DNA from: Burkholderia singularis
GTDB lineage: Bacteria > Pseudomonadota > Gammaproteobacteria > Burkholderiales > Burkholderiaceae
Assembly: GCF_900176645.1 (NCBI RefSeq)
Contig: NZ_FXAN01000036.1
Location: 46,448-110,447, forward strand
Length of the DNA stretch: 64,000 nucleotides
Direction: 5' to 3'
Shown: positions 19,644-28,457 of the stretch, piece after piece
Position numbering within the stretch: position 1 is the first letter of the stretch
Layout: every line of letters begins with the position of its first letter
The notes under the pieces: model-generated
Seen by the model: only the letters and a program-made list of their open reading frames with translations
Databases searched by the model: none
What the model was told of the DNA's origin: nothing
Program-made: the position numbers and the translations under genes

Positions 19644-22600
19644 ATGGCCAAGACTTTCTATATCACTGCGGCACCTGTCGGCGCTGTCCCGAAGTATCTC
19701 GACCCGCTGGAGCCGAAGTTAATCCCCCATGCGATGCTCGAACTGCTGCCTGCAGACGCGCGGGAGGCGACGATCAAGGCGCTCGAGGCCAATGGTTGGG
19801 AACTCGCGCCTGCCGGAGGCATCGTGCTCGAGCATGGCTACGATGCGCCGATCGATGTCGCCCAGTACGACGCCGCCGAAGAACGGTCCAGCGCGCTCGA
19901 AGCCTTGCGGCAAAACGGCTGGGCGCCCAGCGGCACGACATGGCGGCGCAAGCCGGCCGCATATGCTCTGAAGCAACCGCCGTTGGTCACACGCATCACA
20001 CTCGAACGCTTGCCGTCGGTCGAACTGGTCCGGCAAATCGTCCTTCAACTCACGACGTTCGGCTGGACCGTCACCGAAGACGGGAACCTGACCTGGGCTC
20101 ACGATCGCGTTCACGCTTACCTGCCGCCGGATCTCGTCGAGCGGATTCGCGCCGACAATGCGGCCGTGCTCGATTCGTTGCTCGAAAGCGGCTGGCAACG
20201 GTGCGGCGCCGGTTATTGGCAACCGGGCAAGGCACGCTCGCCTTATCTGCCGATCACGGCCGAAGGCATTGTCAACGCGTCGCGCGAAGCGCTCCGCGAA
20301 GGCGCCGCCGTGGTTCATCTGCACACGCGTGCGACAGACGATCAGGCAACACTGACGATTCCCGGCCTGAACGCGCCGATCGGCATCGGCGCGCAGCGCA
20401 ATCACATCGTGCTCGACGACTACGATCGGATCGTGCCCGCGCTGCTCGACCAGGAACCGTCCGCCATCCTGAATCTGTCCACGAGCGCACGCGGCGACCG
20501 CCGCGCATCGCAAAGCCCGCTGCGGCGCGCGCACCTGAAACGCTACGGCCACGCGCAGCTCGCGCCGGACGTGGCGTCGTTCAGCCCCGGCCCGGTGGTC
20601 TTCCAGGCGGGTGGCGGGTACGACAACCCGAATGCATTCCTCGCGGATCAACTCGCGCACTTCGCGGATGTCGGCGTGCGGCCCGAGATCGAGGTGTTCA
20701 ACCATACGATCGTCGAGAATTCGATCACGCTCTACCGCTCGCCGCTCATCGGCGCAGGCGTGCCTGTGCTGTTCATGCTCGTTGCCGCCGTCGATCAATA
20801 TCATCGCGACCCGGTAAGCGGAGACACCAGCGACGATTCGCTGATCGACGTGCCCACGCGCAAGGCAATCGCCAAGTTGTTGCAGGCAGGCGGCGACGAT
20901 GCGCATCAAAAGGCCGTCGAACTCGCCGCCACCCAGTTGCAGCCCACCGTCGACAAGCTTCGCAATAGCTTCCCGTCGTGCAAGATTTCGCTGCTGCTGC
21001 CGGGGCCTTTCCAGGCCATCCTCGTCGACGTGGCAATCGCACTCGATCTCGACGGCATCCGCGTCGGTCTCGAAGATGCACTGAATGTGTTCGACGCACG
21101 CGTGCCCGGTGGGGTGCGCAAGGCTTACGGAACCGGAGACCAAGTCCGCTGGCTGCGGCTCGAACTTGAACGCCGGGGCATCGGCATCGACGATGCCGAA
21201 ACGCTGCGTGACAAACTCGGCATGGTGCGCCCCGACGTCGCGCTGTTTCGGCAGGCCGAGGCGGCGCTCGCGAATCACCCGTCCGACGAACATCTCGTGT
21301 CGGCCAATTCGATTCTCGGCGCGCTGCAGCCTGTCGTGGAGGCATACCGCCAAATCGAAGACCGGCTCGCGCAACACCTCGTAGCACACGCCGAATCGCA
21401 ACCGGCCGATCCCGCCGCGCTCGCCGAGTACGTGCTTGCGGCCGCGCGCAGCTTCGGCGTCACGGTTCGTTCGTTCGTCGAAGAGCTCGACCGCTACGAG
21501 GACCACGAGTATCTAAGCGCCCGCTACATCCAGATTCCGCAGGCGCTGAATTTCGCACGCGAGCTGCTCACGCCGCGCGGCCACTCGATCGACGCATACG
21601 ACCGCGCACTCGCCGACTACGCCCGCGTGGGCGAAACCGTCACGCACGACAATGCGAGCTACAGCGTGCGCGTCGATCAATTCAAGCCGCTGCCGCTGCG
21701 TTGCCTCGAATATCTAGTCGGGATTCCTTGCCGATACAACAGCGACTACAGTGACGTGGTCAATCTCAGCCTGCGCCAGAGCCCGCGCTACAGCGCGACG
21801 ATGGCGCTGCTCTATCACGCGCTGCGCGAACTCACGCTCGAGCTGCGCAACCGCTCGAATGCTCCGCTCAAGGCGAACGGCCCGGTCTGGACTGTGCTGG
21901 AGGCGTCAGGTGCAGCGGGCGAGCCGCCCGAGCGCCGCGACATCGCGCCGGACGACGTACTCGCCACGCTCGATCGAGTCGACTGGATCGTACTGCCCAG
22001 CACGCCGGCCACGAACTATCCGCTCGGTCTCAAACTATCGAACGGAATGGCGCAACTGTTTCATGGCTTCGTTGCACAGATCGCCGCCGATCCGATGTTG
22101 TGCTCGTCCACGCGCGCGCCGCTGCGCGTGCTCGCGATCACGCATTCGGGACGCCGCGACGACGGCGAAACGGTGATCGAGGCCAGCATGCTGCACAATC
22201 GCTTCGCGCTGAACGCCGATTCGACCGGCAACTACTTCAGTCAGGAGTCGCAGCTCATCTACGAACGCTTGATCCTGCCGCGCCTCGTCGATCAGCCCGC
22301 CAAGCTCGCTTATACCGACCGGCAATTCGTGCGCCGCGACGCCGCCGGTTTCCCGCTGTATGAGGACGGCACGCGCGCGCAGCGCATCGGGACCGAGCAG
22401 ATCGCGCGGCTGCCGCTCCTCAAATGCTTTGCGCACAGCTCCGGAATCGCCACCGCGCAGCAGCTCGACATCCAAGCATGCCGTGACGGCGAGCGGCTCG
22501 GTCTCACGGCCGACGAACTGCGGGCGTTCTTCGACCGCGCGCTGCTCGTCTCGTTCGGCTCGGCCGCGGACATCCGCCTGGACTGGCTCGGCACGTCGGT

Positions 22601-23015
22601 CGTCGACGTGACCGCCTTCAACGACGTGCGCAGCCTCGCCGGCACCACGAGCCGTCATTACGTGATCGAACCCGGCGAGCACGCGGACGTGCTGCAGCAT
22701 TGCCTTGCGCGCGTGCAACCGGCCGACTACCGTTACGAGCACGCAACACCGGTCTGGGAAGAAGGCGCTCAAGGCAAGAGCGTCGCGCGGCTGACGGGCG
22801 TGTTCCTGCTCGACGACCAGGCACGGCTCAACGACGGCCATTCGATCCGCCGTTATCTGGCGGCAAGCCCGCTTTGGTTGCGTCAGTGGATCGCGCGCTT
22901 CCATGACGCGCCTGCCGACGCCGGCGCGCGCGAAATCCTGGGCACGTTACGGCCGCCGATGGCCGCGTACCAGGTTCGCAGTGCGAATCAAACGGCACGG
23001 CGAGCGCTGGCGTAA
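19644..23015 (+). CDS. 1,123-residue protein with interrupted BKACE (DUF849) domain and unknown C-terminal half
   Basis: Residues 5-21 (FYITAAPVGAVPKYLDP) are the first strand of a BKACE/3-keto-5-aminohexanoate cleavage fold. The domain resumes at 201 with LPITAEGIVNASREALREG, the metal-site HLH (225-227), ILNLSTSARGD, FSPGPVVF, EIEVFNHTIVENSITLY and GIRVGLEDALNVF (471-483). Between the two parts lies an insertion of about 180 residues holding four repeats of the type L..xGW....G..W, at about 47-60, 88-102, 136-151 and 179-195. Residues 520-1123 match nothing I recognise; they include an FSQESQLIYERLILPRLVD segment and a WLGTSVVDVTAFNDVRS segment. Known BKACE enzymes are about 300 residues and condense a beta-keto acid with acetyl-CoA. 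AGGA precedes the ATG. It converges with a CoA-transferase gene, which would fit an acyl-CoA reaction. Confidence 0.75.
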   Translation: MAKTFYITAAPVGAVPKYLDPLEPKLIPHAMLELLPADAREATIKALEANGWELAPAGGIVLEHGYDAPIDVAQYDAAEERSSALEALRQNGWAPSGTTWRRKPAAYALKQPPLVTRITLERLPSVELVRQIVLQLTTFGWTVTEDGNLTWAHDRVHAYLPPDLVERIRADNAAVLDSLLESGWQRCGAGYWQPGKARSPYLPITAEGIVNASREALREGAAVVHLHTRATDDQATLTIPGLNAPIGIGAQRNHIVLDDYDRIVPALLDQEPSAILNLSTSARGDRRASQSPLRRAHLKRYGHAQLAPDVASFSPGPVVFQAGGGYDNPNAFLADQLAHFADVGVRPEIEVFNHTIVENSITLYRSPLIGAGVPVLFMLVAAVDQYHRDPVSGDTSDDSLIDVPTRKAIAKLLQAGGDDAHQKAVELAATQLQPTVDKLRNSFPSCKISLLLPGPFQAILVDVAIALDLDGIRVGLEDALNVFDARVPGGVRKAYGTGDQVRWLRLELERRGIGIDDAETLRDKLGMVRPDVALFRQAEAALANHPSDEHLVSANSILGALQPVVEAYRQIEDRLAQHLVAHAESQPADPAALAEYVLAAARSFGVTVRSFVEELDRYEDHEYLSARYIQIPQALNFARELLTPRGHSIDAYDRALADYARVGETVTHDNASYSVRVDQFKPLPLRCLEYLVGIPCRYNSDYSDVVNLSLRQSPRYSATMALLYHALRELTLELRNRSNAPLKANGPVWTVLEASGAAGEPPERRDIAPDDVLATLDRVDWIVLPSTPATNYPLGLKLSNGMAQLFHGFVAQIAADPMLCSSTRAPLRVLAITHSGRRDDGETVIEASMLHNRFALNADSTGNYFSQESQLIYERLILPRLVDQPAKLAYTDRQFVRRDAAGFPLYEDGTRAQRIGTEQIARLPLLKCFAHSSGIATAQQLDIQACRDGERLGLTADELRAFFDRALLVSFGSAADIRLDWLGTSVVDVTAFNDVRSLAGTTSRHYVIEPGEHADVLQHCLARVQPADYRYEHATPVWEEGAQGKSVARLTGVFLLDDQARLNDGHSIRRYLAASPLWLRQWIARFHDAPADAGAREILGTLRPPMAAYQVRSANQTARRALA

Positions 23016-23021
23016 CGCGAT

Positions 23022-23064
23022 CCGGCGCGCCGGCGCAAGCAACAAGCGCCGGCGCGCTGGCTTT
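23022..23064. terminator. Bidirectional Rho-independent-type hairpin
   Basis: The arms CCGGCGCGCCGGCGC (23022-23036) and GCGCCGGCGCGCTGG (23046-23060) pair around a 9-nt loop, followed by CTTTCG. It lies between the convergent genes ending at 23015 and 23086. Confidence 0.65.
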
Positions 23065-23085
23065 CGTTCGCTTGTCAGCGTCGCA

Positions 23086-24600
23086 TCACGGCTTCATCGA
23101 CCCCGTGCGCACATATCGCTCGTGCCACGACAGCGCCTCAGACAACAGATGCGGCGTGTGCTTGCCGAAGCTTTCGCGGCTTGCCCGCTCGAAATAGTCA
23201 TCAAGCATCGGCCGATAGTCCGGATGCGCGCAGTTCGCGATGATCGTGCGCGCGCGCTGCTTCGGCGACAGCCCACGCAGATCCGCCAGCCCTTGCTCCG
23301 TGACGACCACCGCGACATCGTGCTCGGTATGATCGACGTGGCTCGCGATCGGCACGATCCGGGAAATCGCCCCGCCCTTCGCGGTACTCGCCGACATGAA
23401 GCACGATAGATAGCCGTTGCGCGCGAAATCGCCCGAGCCGCCGATTCCGTTCTGGATCTTCGTGCCCATCACGTGTGTCGAGTTGACGTTGCCGTAGATG
23501 TCGGCCTCGATCATTCCGTTCATCGCAATGCAGCCCAGGCGCCGCACCAGCTCGGGATGGTTGCTGATCTCCTGCGGCCGCAGCACGATCTTCGAGCGCA
23601 ATGCGTCGATCTCGTCGGCAAAGCGCTGCGTCGCGTCGGGGCTCAGCGACAGCGCCGTGGCCGATGCAAAGCGCAGCGTGCCGCTCGCGAGCAGATCGAG
23701 CATGCCGTCCTGGATCACCTCGGTGAACGCGGTCAGGTTCGAGAAACCGCCGTCGCCCAGCCCGGCCAGCACCGCGTTCGTGATGTTGCCGACGCCCGAT
23801 TGCAGCGGCAGCAGATCCGCCGGCAGCCGGCCGCGCTTGACCTCGTGGCGCAGGAAGTCGATCAAAAGCCCGGCGATCTGCTTCGATGTCGCGTCGGGCG
23901 GGGTGAACGCATTGCTGCGATCGGGCGCCTCGGTCTCGACGATCGCGACGATCTTCTCGGGCGCGCAACGCAGATACGGCTCGCCGATCCGGTCGTCGGC
24001 CGCCACCAGCGGAATCGGCTTGCGATGCGGCGGCAGCGCGGTGCCGTAATAAATATCGTGCATCCCGTCGAGGCCGATCGGTTGGCGCGCGTTCACTTCG
24101 AGGATCACGCGCTTTGCGCGATCGAGCCACGTCTTGTTGTTGCCGACCGATGCCGACGGAATCAGCCGGCCGTCCTCGCGAACGCCCGCGACTTCGACGA
24201 TCGCGACGTCCAGTTCGCCGAACAGGCCGAACCACGCGTATTGCGCGACATGGCTCAGATGAATGTCCAGATAGTCGAGTTCGCCCGCGTTGATCTTCTC
24301 GCGCAGCGTCGGATCGGACTGATACGGCAGGCGCATCGAAATGCCGTTCGCCTTCGCGAGCGCGCCATCGAGTTCCGGCGCGGTCGACGCACCCGTCAGC
24401 ACGTTGATCCGAAAGTCCTCGCCGCGCGCGTGCGCGGCGGCAATGCGTGCGGCGAGCGCGGCCGGCACCGCCTTCGGATATCCGGAGCCGGTGAAGCCGC
24501 TCATCGCAACGGTCATGTTCGGGCCGATCATCGCCGCGGCTTCGTCCGCGGAACGAACGACGGCGCGCAGGCTGGGGGCGAGGATGCGAGAAGTGGGCAT
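23086..24600 (-). CDS. Acetyl-CoA hydrolase / succinyl-CoA:acetate CoA-transferase
   Basis: A 504-residue class-I CoA-transferase of the AarC/Cat1 family. It exchanges CoA between succinyl-CoA and acetate, or hydrolyses acetyl-CoA. Landmarks are VAMSGFTGSGYPKAVP, SVGNNKTWLDRAKRVILEVN, PLQSGVGNITNAVLAGL, the catalytic Glu in TAFTEVIQDG (E294, the same position as AarC Glu294), GLGCIAMNG-like IAMNGMIEADIYGNVNSTHV and GIGGSGDFARNGYLS. The ATG at 24598-24600 gives normal family length. It converges on the BKACE-fusion gene; a functional link through acyl-CoA chemistry is possible but unproven. Confidence 0.92.
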   Translation of the reverse strand: MPTSRILAPSLRAVVRSADEAAAMIGPNMTVAMSGFTGSGYPKAVPAALAARIAAAHARGEDFRINVLTGASTAPELDGALAKANGISMRLPYQSDPTLREKINAGELDYLDIHLSHVAQYAWFGLFGELDVAIVEVAGVREDGRLIPSASVGNNKTWLDRAKRVILEVNARQPIGLDGMHDIYYGTALPPHRKPIPLVAADDRIGEPYLRCAPEKIVAIVETEAPDRSNAFTPPDATSKQIAGLLIDFLRHEVKRGRLPADLLPLQSGVGNITNAVLAGLGDGGFSNLTAFTEVIQDGMLDLLASGTLRFASATALSLSPDATQRFADEIDALRSKIVLRPQEISNHPELVRRLGCIAMNGMIEADIYGNVNSTHVMGTKIQNGIGGSGDFARNGYLSCFMSASTAKGGAISRIVPIASHVDHTEHDVAVVVTEQGLADLRGLSPKQRARTIIANCAHPDYRPMLDDYFERASRESFGKHTPHLLSEALSWHERYVRTGSMKP

Positions 24601-24965
24601 GGCAGAGTGTCGAAAGGTTGTATTGAATCTGGCGGCGCAAGCACCGCACAGGCGTCTGCGAAGCGATGCGCGCCGTTGGCCGGCATGCGTCGAACAGGCG
24701 GCCGGGACACGGTGCGACGCAGTATCGCAGAGCGCCGGCCGGCTATAGTGTCGGCCGGATGAAAAACTGACTTACAGGATTCGGCAGGTATTTGTCTGAC
24801 ATCAAATTTTCATCGTGGGCGATACGCGCACATCACGATGTTCGAATCGAATCGGCTACGGTTCGGATTCGCGTAAAATATTACGATTTACCTTCAAAAC
24901 GATTTGCAATCGTGCCGCTGCGTCATCAAAAAGCAATAAATTACAAATCCGTATATATTTCGCCG
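24601..24965. other. Divergent promoter region for the CoA-transferase and phosphonate operons
   Basis: 365 bp with no gene. The right half is AT-rich, with ATTACGATTTACCTTC and AATAAATTACAAATCC, and presumably carries the promoter of the phosphonate operon. An open frame continuous with the first operon gene starts at 24792, but its residues lack family similarity. Confidence 0.4.
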
Positions 24966-25664
24966 ATGGACCCGAGAAAATCCGACACTCCGCCCGTTGA
25001 GAGTCCGCCGCCCCGCACTTGGGACGCCCGGCTCGCACGTCGGCTCGTCACGCCGCTCGTCGGCACCGCGATCACGCCCAATCATCTGACCACGCTGCGT
25101 TTGCTGATCGGCGCGGCCGGCGCATGGTGCCTCGCGCAGCCCGGCTACGGCTGGGGCAATGCGGGCGCGTTTCTGATCGTGCTGTCGAATTTCGTCGATC
25201 ACACCGACGGCGAACTCGCGCGCATCAGCGGCCAGTCGAGCAAGCTCGGCCATTTCTACGATCTCGCGAGCGACGCGCTCGTCACGATCGCGCTGTTCGT
25301 GTCGATGGGCGTCGGCATCGTCGCGGCGGGCGGCCAGATGGCGGCGTCGCCCGTGCTGCTCGGCGCGCTCGCCGGCGCGGCCGTCGCGCTGATATTCTTC
25401 CTGCGGATGCGGATCGAATCGTTCGCCGGCAAGGCGGGCACGAAGCAGGCGTTCGTCGGCGGTTTCGAGACCGAGGACGTGTTGTATCTGCTGCCGATCG
25501 TCACCCTGCTCGACGGTGTCGAATCGTTCATCCTGGCCGCATCGATCGGCGCACCGCTGTTCGCCGCATGGGTCGCGATCGATTACTGGCGGATTGTGAA
25601 GCGCGGCGGCACGGCCGCAGCCGCGCACGCGCCCAATCCAACCGAAATCCAGCCCACCAAATGA
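24966..25664 (+). CDS. CDP-alcohol phosphatidyltransferase family protein (candidate phosphonolipid synthase)
   Basis: A 232-residue membrane enzyme with a complete CDP-alcohol phosphotransferase motif: D78, D81-G82, A85-R86, G95, D99 and D103, in exact DxxDGxxAR-x8-GxxxDxxxD spacing. The four aspartates coordinate two metal ions and activate the acceptor alcohol. Several hydrophobic helices follow. Family members transfer a phospho-alcohol from a CDP-alcohol to a lipid or similar acceptor. As first gene of an operon that makes 2-aminoethylphosphonate and nucleotidyltransferases, its likely donor is CMP-AEP and its acceptor diacylglycerol or another membrane alcohol; this is inference. ATG 24966-24968 fits family length, and the stop overlaps the next ATG (ATGA). 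Confidence 0.85.
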   Translation: MDPRKSDTPPVESPPPRTWDARLARRLVTPLVGTAITPNHLTTLRLLIGAAGAWCLAQPGYGWGNAGAFLIVLSNFVDHTDGELARISGQSSKLGHFYDLASDALVTIALFVSMGVGIVAAGGQMAASPVLLGALAGAAVALIFFLRMRIESFAGKAGTKQAFVGGFETEDVLYLLPIVTLLDGVESFILAASIGAPLFAAWVAIDYWRIVKRGGTAAAAHAPNPTEIQPTK

Positions 25665-26437
25665 CCACCGACATCGAAGCAGCGCCGGCACGCGCCGGCA
25701 ACGTCGATGATGCTGTCGCCGCGCGCGTGCGCGCGCTCGACGGCGCGCACCTGGCACGCGAATTCGCTCGCCAGGGCGCGTTCCTGTATCTCGACGACTT
25801 CCTGCCGAAGGATCTCGCCGGGCAAATCGCCGATGCCGCGCGCGCGCTCGTGCCCGCGATCAATCGCAACTATCTGCCGGGGCACAAGCAAGGCGGCAGC
25901 GTAAGCCGCCATACGATCGATGCGCAGGCGCCGCTGATCGCCGAGCTGTACCGCTCGAAGGCACTCGTCGGCTTCCTCGAATCGCTGACGGGCGACAAGC
26001 TGCTGCCGTCGCCCGGCGACGATCCGCATGCCTATGCGCTCTATTACTACACGCGCGCAGGCGATCACATTGGCTGGCACTACGACACGTCTTACTACGA
26101 TGGCCGCCGCTATACGCTGCTGTTCGGCGTGATCGACGATTCGTCGGCGCGGCTCGATTACGAGCTGCACACGCGCAACCCGGACGTGCCCGACGAGCCC
26201 GGCTCGGTGCAGATCGCGCACGGCGGCATCGTGTTCTTCGACGGCGACAAGCTGCGCCATCGCGTCACGCCCGTCGCCGCCAACGAATTCCGCGTGTCGC
26301 TGACGTTCGAGTACGTGACCGATCCGGGCATGCGGCCGTGGAAGCGCTTCGTGTCGAACATGAAGGACGCCATCGCGTATTTCGGCTTTCGCCAGGTATT
26401 CAAGCAATCGGCCGCGCGCCGCCCGTCGGGGTCATGA
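25661..26437 (+). CDS. 2-oxoglutarate/Fe(II)-dependent oxygenase
   Basis: A 258-residue double-stranded beta-helix oxygenase. The iron triad is H140 and D142 (GWHYDTSYYDG) with distal H200 (KLRHRVTP), and R211 (NEFRVSLTF) is the 2OG-binding Arg. The HxD aspartate is present, which argues for a hydroxylase and against a halogenase (those have Gly or Ala there). It is coupled by ATGA overlaps to the CDP-alcohol phosphatidyltransferase before it and the membrane protein after it. The simplest inference is hydroxylation of the AEP headgroup or of the lipid product. Hydroxylation of AEP by related oxygenases (PhnY) is known, but there it is catabolic. Confidence 0.8.
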   Translation: MTTDIEAAPARAGNVDDAVAARVRALDGAHLAREFARQGAFLYLDDFLPKDLAGQIADAARALVPAINRNYLPGHKQGGSVSRHTIDAQAPLIAELYRSKALVGFLESLTGDKLLPSPGDDPHAYALYYYTRAGDHIGWHYDTSYYDGRRYTLLFGVIDDSSARLDYELHTRNPDVPDEPGSVQIAHGGIVFFDGDKLRHRVTPVAANEFRVSLTFEYVTDPGMRPWKRFVSNMKDAIAYFGFRQVFKQSAARRPSGS

Positions 26438-27477
26438 CGCGCACCGGCACGATTTTACTGACGCTCGGCACGGCGCTCTTCGTCGCCCTGCTCGCGTGGC
26501 AAGGCCTCGGCGCGGTTGCGGCGACGCTTGCAGCGGCCGGCTGGGGCCTCGCGCTCGTCGCCGCGTTTCATCTCGTGCCGCTCGTCGTCGACGCGGCCGC
26601 GATCGCGGTGATGTTCGGCCCGGACCCGGCCGCGCATGGCAGGACAGCGCGCGGCGCGGCGGGCCGCACGTTCGGCGACGCGCTGCGCGCACGCTGGGTA
26701 GGCGAATCGGTCAACAGCCTGTTGCCCGCCGGGCAGATCGGCGGCCCGGTGCTGATGGTCCGCCATCTCGCCAAGCGCGGCATGCGGCTCGCGGACGCGG
26801 CCGCCGCGATCACCGTCAGCACGACGATGCAGGCGCTCGCGCAGATCGTGTTCGCGCTCGCCGGCATCGCGGCATTCAGCGTCGGCGCGACGCACGCAGC
26901 CGCCGCCCAGTTGCGCACGCCCGCGCTGATCGCGACGGCCGTGCTCGGCGTGCTCGCGGGGCTTTTCTATTTCGTGCAGCAGCGCGGCCTGTTCGGGCGC
27001 GGGCTGCGTTTCGTCTCGAAACTCGGCCCGCGCGACTGGTCGTCGCTCGAGACGCGGGCGGACGCGATCGACGAGGCGGTCGGCCGGCTTTACCGCGAGC
27101 GCGGCAAGGTGGCCGCGACGTTCGCGCTGAGCCTCGTCGGCTGGATCGTCGGCACGGCCGAAGTGTGGCTCGCGCTGCATTTTCTCGGGCATCCGGTGAG
27201 CTGGCTCGACGCGCTGCTGCTCGAGAGCGTCGGCCAGGCGATCCGCGGCGCGGCGTTCGCGATTCCCGGCTCGCTCGGCGCTCAGGAAGGCGGCTATCTG
27301 CTGCTGGCGCCGCTCGTCGGGCTGCCGCCCGACGCAGCGCTCGCGCTGTCGCTCGCCAAGCGCGCGCGCGAGCTTGCGCTCGGCCTGCCGGGCATTCTGT
27401 ACTTGCACTTCAGCGAGCGCCGGCGGGCCACGCCGGGCCTGGTGCCCCCCTCTCTCGGAGGGCAGCGAACGGAGTAA
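26434..27477 (+). CDS. Lysylphosphatidylglycerol-synthase-TM/HpnL-like integral membrane protein
   Basis: A 347-residue polytopic membrane protein of the PF03706 type. The start MTRTGTILLTLGTALFVALL is the first helix. The conserved signatures are ESVNSLLPAGQIGGPVLMVR and IPGSLGAQEGGYLLLAPLVGLP. These proteins are associated with lipid or glycan modification and flipping (HpnL, MprF N-terminal domain, AglD). In this operon it could move a phosphonolipid or bring substrate to the enzymes, but no direct evidence exists. The start overlaps the oxygenase stop by ATGA. About 210 bp separate it from the next gene. Confidence 0.75.
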   Translation: MTRTGTILLTLGTALFVALLAWQGLGAVAATLAAAGWGLALVAAFHLVPLVVDAAAIAVMFGPDPAAHGRTARGAAGRTFGDALRARWVGESVNSLLPAGQIGGPVLMVRHLAKRGMRLADAAAAITVSTTMQALAQIVFALAGIAAFSVGATHAAAAQLRTPALIATAVLGVLAGLFYFVQQRGLFGRGLRFVSKLGPRDWSSLETRADAIDEAVGRLYRERGKVAATFALSLVGWIVGTAEVWLALHFLGHPVSWLDALLLESVGQAIRGAAFAIPGSLGAQEGGYLLLAPLVGLPPDAALALSLAKRARELALGLPGILYLHFSERRRATPGLVPPSLGGQRTE

Positions 27478-27589
27478 GCGCGGCGGGAATTTCGGCAAGC
27501 GCCGAGGACCGCCTCGAACTCGCCGCCCAGCCTTCTCGCGCGCCGAACGCCCCCTCGGGGAAAAAGCGGCAAGCGAGCGGCAAGCGGAC

Positions 27590-27649
27590 ATGATTGAATT
27601 TCAGTGGAAACCCGGTGGCAGCGATACGCCGCCACCCATTGCCGACTGA
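27590..27649 (+). CDS. Possible 19-residue mini-ORF inside the phosphonate operon
   Basis: Within the only sizeable gap of the operon (27478-27689), ATG 27590-27592 opens a 19-codon frame ending in TGA, with sequence MIEFQWKPGGSDTPPPIAD. The upstream AGCGGAC is a weak ribosome site. The rest of the gap is GC-rich with no other structure I can support. It may be chance or a leader-type peptide. Confidence 0.2.
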   Translation: MIEFQWKPGGSDTPPPIAD

Positions 27650-27689
27650 TCCGGCGACGCGACAGTCGGCTCTTTTGCGTGGAGAACTC

Positions 27690-28457
27690 ATGCGAGCGAT
27701 CATTCTTGCGGCAGGCCTCGGCCTGCGCCTGCAGCAGCCTCCCGAGGCGCAATTTCCGAAGTGTTTGCTGCGCTTTCACGACATGTCGCTGCTGGAGCGG
27801 CACCTGCGCGTGCTCGACGCGGCGGGCGTCGACGAAATCGTGCTCGCGCTCGGCTTCCAGTCGGAGAAGGTCGAAGCCGAGCTTGCGCGCCTGAACCGCA
27901 AAGCCGAGATCGTGCTGAACCCGCGCTACGACCTCGGCAGCGTGCTCACCGTCCACACGGCCGCCGACGCGCTCACGCGCGGCGGTGACGTGCTGCTGAT
28001 GGACGCCGACGTGCTGTACGACGACAGCATCCTGCACGCGCTTGTCGCCGAGCCGTCGCGCTCGATCGATCGCCTGCTGATCGACCGCGACTTCGAAACG
28101 GGCGACGAGCCCGTCAAGCTGTGCGTGAAAAACGGCGTGCCGGTCGAATTGCGCAAGCAGGTCGCGGCGGGGCTCGACTATGACACGATCGGCGAATCGG
28201 TCGGCTTCTTCCGCTTTCGCGAGGACACCGCGCGGCGGCTCACCGAAATTGTCGCCGGCTATGTCGATACCGGCCGCGCGAACCTGCCGCACGAGGAAGC
28301 GGTACGGGATCTACTGCTCGAAGGCGGCCGCCCGTTCGACATCGCCGACGTGACGGGCGCGCCGTGGATCGAAATCGATTTTCCCGGCGATGTCGCGCGC
28401 GCGCGCGATGAAGTTCTGCCACACATTCAACAACGCACGATCGGGGCCACACGATGA
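27690..28457 (+). CDS. Sugar-nucleotidyltransferase-fold enzyme, candidate AEP cytidylyltransferase
   Basis: A 255-residue NTP transferase of the LicC/PntC type. The nucleotide-binding signature LAAGLGLRL and the Lys in QFPKCLLRF are intact, the metal-binding aspartates appear in [10 protein letters not shown], and [19 protein letters not shown] closes the active site. GGAG lies 9 nt before ATG 27690, and the stop overlaps the pepM start by ATGA. It most likely makes the CMP-activated form of 2-AEP (or of hydroxy-AEP), the donor required by the phosphatidyltransferase at 24966. A second, fused copy follows. Confidence 0.8.
   Translation: MRAIILAAGLGLRLQQPPEAQFPKCLLRFHDMSLLERHLRVLDAAGVDEIVLALGFQSEKVEAELARLNRKAEIVLNPRYDLGSVLTVHTAADALTRGGDVLLMDADVLYDDSILHALVAEPSRSIDRLLIDRDFETGDEPVKLCVKNGVPVELRKQVAAGLDYDTIGESVGFFRFREDTARRLTEIVAGYVDTGRANLPHEEAVRDLLLEGGRPFDIADVTGAPWIEIDFPGDVARARDEVLPHIQQRTIGATR

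Noticed and set aside
24792..24965. 58-codon N-terminal extension of the phosphatidyltransferase
   Set aside because: The extension lacks family similarity and would precede a normal start at 24966.
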